Under the pieces are notes generated by a model, which saw nothing but the letters and a program-made list of their open reading frames with translations, did not search any database and was not told the origin of the DNA. Shown here in pieces: positions 7,001-10,829 of a stretch of 10,829 nucleotides of DNA; the first letter of the stretch is position 1; each line of letters starts with the position of its first letter. Source of the stretch: Gammaproteobacteria bacterium (GTDB lineage: Bacteria > Pseudomonadota > Gammaproteobacteria > Competibacterales > Competibacteraceae); NCBI GenBank assembly GCA_003562535.1, contig PWUP01000062.1:1-10829 (forward strand), in the 5' to 3' direction. Both the position numbers and the translations under genes were made by a program.

Positions 7001-8644
7001 TTAGGTGATCACGCTCGGTGCGGTGCGACCGGTGTAGGCTGCGATTTGGGCCAACTCTTGCGATAAAGTAATGAGATCGGCTAAAGCGCTTTGTGGGTCT
7101 TGATCATGCCGCTCCGGATCCGGTTCATGGCGCTCAATATACACTCGCAATGTCGCGCCTTGGGTGCCCGTGCCTGACAACCGGTAAACTATCCGCGCCT
7201 CGCCGCCAGAACCCCGTAAGCCGATGCGCAAGCCTTGGTTGTGACTGACGCTGTCATCAATGGGATCGGTATAGCTGAAATCATCGCAGTAGTCGATCTC
7301 AACCGAGCCAAAACGCTGCCCGACTAACTCCGAGCCACGGCGGCGCAGATCATCCACCAGCGCTTGGGCGCGTTCAGCGTCCACGGCTTCATAATCGTGG
7401 CGGGTATAAAAATTACGCCCGTAGGTGGCCCAGTGTTGCTGGACAATGGCTTGGACACTCTCTTGACGCACGGCCAAAATATTCAGCCAAAATAACACCG
7501 CCCACAGACCGTCTTTTTCCCGCACATGGTCAGAACTGGTACCAAACGATTCCTCACCGCATAGGGTGATCCGCCCGGCATCGAGCAAATTGCCGAAAAA
7601 CTTCCAACCCGTGGGCGTTTCAAAACACTCAATCCCGAGTGTTTCGGCCACGCGATCCACCGCTCGGCTGGTCGGCATGGAGCGCGCCACACCCGCTAAA
7701 CCCTGGGCATAACCGGGCACCAAGGTGGCGTTGGCCGCTAATATCGCCAGACTGTCGCTGGGCGTGATATAGCAGTCCTTGCCCAGAATCATATTGCGAT
7801 CCCCATCGCCATCAGACGCCGCACCCAGATCCGGCGCGTGTGGGCTGAACATCAGAGCCGCCAGCTCTTGGGCATGGGCCAGATTGGGATCGGGATGGTC
7901 ACCACCGAAATCCGGCAACGGGGTACCGCGAATCACGCTGCCCGCCGGTGCGCCTAGGCGTTGTTCCAGAATGGCATGGGCATACGGCCCGGTCACCGCG
8001 TTCATGCCATCAAAGCGAATACTCAGCGCCCCAGAACGCAAGGCTTGGCTCATACGCTCAAAATCAAATAATTGCTCCATCAGCTCGGCGTAATCGGCTA
8101 CCGAATCAATGACGACAATCTGCATATCTCCTAATGACTGTTCACCAAGTTCATCGAGCTGAATATCAGCCGCGTCGAAGGTACGGTACTCGCGAATGTT
8201 CAGACTGTGTTGGAAGATCTGCTCGGTGATGCGCTCGGGTGCCGGCCCCCCGTTACTGACATTGTATTTTATGCCGAAATCAGCGTCTGGGCCGCCCGGA
8301 TTATGACTGGCGGAGAGCACAATACCGCCCAAGGCTTTATATTTACGAATAATGCACGATACCGCCGGCGTAGATAAAATGCCGTGTTGGCCGACCAGCA
8401 TGCGCCCAACGCCATTGGCCGCCGCCATGCGCAGAATGATGTTCAGGGCCTCACGGTTGTAATAACGGCCATCGCCACCGATGACTAAGGTCTGACCCTG
8501 GCAATCAGACAGCGTATTGAAAATCGCTTGGACGAAATTTTCCAAATAATGGGCTTGCTGAAAAACTCGAACTCGCTTGCGCAGACCAGAAGTACCTGGG
8601 CGTTGATCAGTAAAGGGCTGTGTGGTTATGGTTTTAATGGTCAT
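7001..8644 (-). CDS. pgm: Alpha-D-phosphoglucomutase
   Basis: This enzyme interconverts glucose-6-phosphate and glucose-1-phosphate, feeding ADP-glucose synthesis for GlgA. From the ATG at 8644 it has 547 residues. The N-terminus (MTIKTITTQPFTDQRPGTSGLRK) aligns with that of Agrobacterium and eukaryote-like Pgm, which is why this start is preferred over the ATG four codons upstream (8656, 551 residues); neither has a good ribosome site. Four domains are marked by the phosphoserine loop VLSASHNPGG with Ser 113, the metal loop SDGDGDR (Asp 278, 280, 282), the sugar-binding CGEESFGTSSDHVREKDG (about 362-379), and the phosphate-binding RLSGTGTQGATLRVYIE (about 488-504). This is the PGM1-like subfamily, not the bifunctional phosphomannomutase AlgC type. 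It sits between zapE (about 35 bp upstream) and glgA (1 bp downstream). Confidence 0.95.
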   Translation of the reverse strand: MTIKTITTQPFTDQRPGTSGLRKRVRVFQQAHYLENFVQAIFNTLSDCQGQTLVIGGDGRYYNREALNIILRMAAANGVGRMLVGQHGILSTPAVSCIIRKYKALGGIVLSASHNPGGPDADFGIKYNVSNGGPAPERITEQIFQHSLNIREYRTFDAADIQLDELGEQSLGDMQIVVIDSVADYAELMEQLFDFERMSQALRSGALSIRFDGMNAVTGPYAHAILEQRLGAPAGSVIRGTPLPDFGGDHPDPNLAHAQELAALMFSPHAPDLGAASDGDGDRNMILGKDCYITPSDSLAILAANATLVPGYAQGLAGVARSMPTSRAVDRVAETLGIECFETPTGWKFFGNLLDAGRITLCGEESFGTSSDHVREKDGLWAVLFWLNILAVRQESVQAIVQQHWATYGRNFYTRHDYEAVDAERAQALVDDLRRRGSELVGQRFGSVEIDYCDDFSYTDPIDDSVSHNQGLRIGLRGSGGEARIVYRLSGTGTQGATLRVYIERHEPDPERHDQDPQSALADLITLSQELAQIAAYTGRTAPSVIT

Positions 8645-8679
8645 TAGAAGGCTCATTAAAAATAATCAATAATAGTCGG

Positions 8680-9774
8680 TTAGGGTTGATGCGCCTTAGC
8701 CAAATAGTCATGAGACTGCATTTCATGCAGGCGGCTGATGGCGCGTTGGTAGTCAAAACGTAATTTCTCCCCTTGGTAAATAGAGTCTATGGGTGCCGTC
8801 GCTGAACAGATCAGCTTAACGCTGCGATCGTAAAACTCATCAATCAGACTTAAGAAGCGCCGCGCGGCATTTTCGCTGTACCCATCCAGTACAGGAATAT
8901 TAGATAACACCACCGTGTGGTACAAGCGAGCCAATTCGATATAGTCGTTTTGGCTGCGCGGACCGTCACATAAATCAACGAAATCAAACCAGATCACCCC
9001 ATCGCCCCGGCGGCGCGTGGGTATCATCCGGCCTTCAATCTCGACACTGCCGCCCGCTTCACCCGCTTCGGGGCTGATCTGCTCAAAGGCTGCGAGCAGG
9101 TGTTGGTCGGTTTCGGCAGTCAGCGGATAATGGAATAATTGCAAGGAATCCAGATACAGCAAACGGTAATCGGTGCCCTCGGCGACGGGAAAGACTTCCA
9201 AATGCTGCTTGATCAAATCGATGGCCGGTAAAAACCGGGCGCGTTGCAGACCGTCACGATACAGCTCATCGGGGGGCACATTGGAGGTCGTCACCAAAGT
9301 CACGCCGTGGGCGAACAAATGCTGTAATAAACCGGCTAACAGCATGGCGTCGGTGATATCCGCCACAAAGAATTCATCCAAACACAGCAATCGCCCCCGT
9401 TGCGCCTGGCGCTGCGCCACCTGCTGTAAAGGATCTTGCTGATCACGCAGCGATTTTAAGGCGTGATGAGTTTGGCGCATAAAGCGATGAAAATGCACCC
9501 GTTGTTTATCTTCGATGCCGACATGCTGAAAAAACTGATCCATCATCCAGGTTTTGCCACGCCCCACACTCCCCCATAAATACAGCCCCCGTACCGGCTG
9601 CACAGGAGAACGCTTAAGCCACCGCCCCAGTACACGTCTGGGCAGAGAGGTGTGGGGGGCGCTATGCTGCAGCGCCATGCTGACCTGATGGAGACGCTGC
9701 AAAGCCGCTTGCTGGGCGGGGTCATAGGCTAAATCGGGTTGTAATAAAGGATCCGTCGGCGCAGGCATGATCAT
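8680..9774 (-). CDS. zapE: ZapE, cell-division/AFG1-like ATPase
   Basis: ZapE is a cytoplasmic P-loop ATPase that in E. coli associates with the FtsZ ring, mainly under low-oxygen or heat stress; its mitochondrial relative AFG1/LACE1 acts in protein quality control. The 364 residues compare with about 375 in E. coli. Visible motifs are RGLYLWGSVGRGKTWMMD with Walker A at 68-75, RVHFHRFM (about 92-99), Walker B LLCLDEF at about 129-135 followed by FVADITDAMLL, and the sensor-like VTTSNVPPDELYRDGLQRARFLPAI (about 161-185). FVDLCDGPRSQNDYIELA and the C-terminal FYDRSVKLICSA are also family-typical. The start could be the ATG at 9774 or the one at 9768; neither has a clear Shine-Dalgarno. It lies 15 bp after cysQ and about 35 bp before pgm, probably in one transcript. 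A direct link to glycogen is not evident. Confidence 0.93.
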   Translation of the reverse strand: MIMPAPTDPLLQPDLAYDPAQQAALQRLHQVSMALQHSAPHTSLPRRVLGRWLKRSPVQPVRGLYLWGSVGRGKTWMMDQFFQHVGIEDKQRVHFHRFMRQTHHALKSLRDQQDPLQQVAQRQAQRGRLLCLDEFFVADITDAMLLAGLLQHLFAHGVTLVTTSNVPPDELYRDGLQRARFLPAIDLIKQHLEVFPVAEGTDYRLLYLDSLQLFHYPLTAETDQHLLAAFEQISPEAGEAGGSVEIEGRMIPTRRRGDGVIWFDFVDLCDGPRSQNDYIELARLYHTVVLSNIPVLDGYSENAARRFLSLIDEFYDRSVKLICSATAPIDSIYQGEKLRFDYQRAISRLHEMQSHDYLAKAHQP

Positions 9775-9789
9775 AGTCTAAACGATTGA

Positions 9790-10623
9790 TTACTCATGTA
9801 AGCGAAAAGCTGGCTTGCGGCGGGGCAGATACTGCGACCAATCACGCGCCGGATCGCCAAAGGCAAAAAAATCGGGGTTTAGCAGGATGGGACGAGCGTT
9901 GTAGCGCAGCGGGCGCATAAACATATCGGTCAGTCCACCACCGGCTTCTTCGACGATGATTTGCGCGGCGGCGGTATCCCATTCTGAGGTCGGTCCAAAA
10001 CGCGGATACAGATCGACCACCCCCTCAGCGACCAGACACGATTTCAATGAACTGCCCAGCGATAAATAATGATGGCGACCCAGATAATCCAAGTAGGTGC
10101 TCAAAGGATGCCCGGCATGTCGGCTGCCGCTGGCCACGCGGATAGGGTCATCGGCAGGAATCCGCGTCTGAATCGCTTGGGCGCTACCCTGCCCGGCTTG
10201 TTTGAACGCACCGTACTGATATATCGCGAAATAATAACACGGATCAATCGGGATATAAATCAACCCCAGCACTGGGCGCTGCTTGTAGATCAGGGCAATA
10301 TTGACGCTGAATTGACCACTGCGGGCGATGAATTCGCGGGTACCATCCAGAGGATCCACCAGCCACAGCCAATCCCAAGTTTGCCGCTGTAGAAAGGGAA
10401 CCCGAGGCGACTCCTCGGACAACACGGGAATATCCGGCAGCAACTCGTATAAACCGCCTTCAATGCACTGGTGAGCGGTGATATCCGCTTCGGTGACTGG
10501 GGACAGATCGGATTTTTGCCGAACCGTGAATCCGGCATTATAGATGTCCAGAATCGATTCCCCCGCCGTGCGGGCAATCGCTTGCAGGGGATCGATAAGG
10601 GCAACCAGTTCATCCGTCGTCAT
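9790..10623 (-). CDS. cysQ: CysQ, 3'(2'),5'-bisphosphate nucleotidase
   Basis: CysQ is a Mg-dependent, lithium-sensitive phosphatase of the inositol-monophosphatase fold. It hydrolyses PAP to AMP (and PAPS to APS), clearing the by-product of sulfate reduction. The 277-residue protein (E. coli 246) shows the metal-binding set: VTEAD with Asp 47, LSEES with Glu 70-71, DPLDGTREF with Asp 90 and Asp 93, and EWDTAAAQ with Asp 216. LGSSLKSCLVAEGVVDLYPRFGPTSEWDTAA matches CysQ closely and separates it from SuhB-type inositol phosphatases. The extra length is mostly a C-terminal tail (about 255-277) ending in a basic stretch (PRRKPAFRLHE). The start has a modest AAGG about 5 bases upstream. It is the first gene of the cysQ-zapE-pgm-glgA-glgB unit. 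No convincing sigma-70 promoter was identified in front of it, where a repeat doublet lies about 70 bp away. Confidence 0.94.
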   Translation of the reverse strand: MTTDELVALIDPLQAIARTAGESILDIYNAGFTVRQKSDLSPVTEADITAHQCIEGGLYELLPDIPVLSEESPRVPFLQRQTWDWLWLVDPLDGTREFIARSGQFSVNIALIYKQRPVLGLIYIPIDPCYYFAIYQYGAFKQAGQGSAQAIQTRIPADDPIRVASGSRHAGHPLSTYLDYLGRHHYLSLGSSLKSCLVAEGVVDLYPRFGPTSEWDTAAAQIIVEEAGGGLTDMFMRPLRYNARPILLNPDFFAFGDPARDWSQYLPRRKPAFRLHE

Positions 10624-10693
10624 ACGACCTTATTTTACATCATCCGTGTTACAAGACGTGACTTTCCTTCGATCCTGTTTTTTGCTCCATGCT

Positions 10694-10724
10694 GTCATTC
10701 CGCCAGGGATTGGCGGAATCCAGT
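10694..10724. repeat. Palindromic repeat (REP-like), first half of an inverted doublet
   Basis: ATTCCGCCA (10697-10705) and TGGCGGAAT (10711-10719) form a perfect 9-bp hairpin with a GGGAT loop, preceded by GTC and followed by CCAGT. The GTCATTCC...GGAATCCAG layout is that of a short palindromic repeat I recognise as recurring between genes in many proteobacteria. It lies about 70 bp upstream of cysQ and could form a hairpin in any transcript crossing it. It has an inverted partner at 10809. Confidence 0.65.
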
Positions 10725-10808
10725 CACAGGGAGGTGAAGGGTCGGCTGACTACGGGAGCGGAATGTGACCCTGATGCCGCTACCGACTCCTAGGCAGCCG
10801 TCCTTGGC

Positions 10809-10829
10809 ACTGGATTCCGCCCGTCCATG
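10809..10829. repeat. Inverted partner of the palindromic repeat, cut by the window end
   Basis: ACTGGATTCCGCC (10809-10821) is the exact reverse complement of 10712-10724 (13 of 13). The next bases run off the window, so the second arm of this copy cannot be seen. The spacer (10725-10808) is itself partly self-complementary: CGGCTGACTA (10743-10752) pairs with TAGGCAGCCG (10791-10800) at nine of ten positions, and GGGAGCGG (10754-10761) with CCGCTACC (10778-10785) at seven of eight. The whole could fold as one long hairpin, as in REP doublets (BIME/REPIN) or small non-autonomous elements. No coding gene was recognised in 10624-10829. Confidence 0.6.

Noticed and set aside
10632..10637. TAAAAT on the - strand as a cysQ -10 element
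   Set aside because: No -35 match lies at 16-18 bp, and the implied start would fall about 2-3 bases before the ATG, giving an almost leaderless mRNA; not supported.
1..10829. CRISPR array, tRNA/rRNA genes, prophage or transposase genes
   Set aside because: No regularly spaced repeats, cloverleaf-like runs or integrase/transposase motifs were seen; nearly all the DNA is accounted for by nine housekeeping-type genes.

Overview
The window looks like chromosomal DNA from a gammaproteobacterium. The evidence is a ZapE-type cell-division ATPase, a CysQ closely matching the enterobacterial form, a HemN whose cysteine numbering equals that of E. coli, an FNR/Anr-type operator, and two short palindromic repeats of kinds scattered through gammaproteobacterial genomes. 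I cannot name the genus. There are no phage, plasmid, CRISPR, tRNA or rRNA signals. All nine genes belong to recognisable families, so this reads as core metabolism rather than an island.

Layout. Positions 1-1710 (+ strand) carry the end of a urea ABC-transporter operon: the last 42 codons of urtC, then urtD and urtE, each overlapping its predecessor. urtE faces hemN tail to tail; the 41 bp between their stops hold a perfect 9-bp palindrome that probably ends transcription from both sides. hemN (- strand, about 1752-3131) has its own promoter, with an FNR/Anr box centred 41.5 bp before the predicted transcription start. This is the strongest regulatory signal in the window and fits low-oxygen induction of the oxygen-independent haem enzyme.

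Upstream of hemN, five - strand genes are packed as a likely operon, transcribed cysQ, zapE, pgm, glgA, glgB (10623 down to 3269). Their gaps are 15 bp, about 35 bp, 1 bp and a 4-bp ATGA overlap. Pgm interconverts glucose-6-phosphate and glucose-1-phosphate, GlgA extends alpha-1,4-glucan from ADP-glucose and GlgB adds alpha-1,6 branches. The ADP-glucose pyrophosphorylase (glgC) needed between Pgm and GlgA is not in the window. CysQ (PAP/PAPS phosphatase, sulfate assimilation) and ZapE (division/AFG1-type ATPase) head the unit and have no obvious glycogen role. The last about 135 bases (10694-10829) hold a pair of inverted palindromic repeats around an imperfectly palindromic spacer, resembling a REP doublet or a small non-autonomous element; the window cuts it off.

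I found no clearly undescribed system. The items most worth following up are the hemN promoter architecture, the repeat doublet upstream of cysQ, the divergent GlgA and the mixed cysQ-zapE-glycogen operon.
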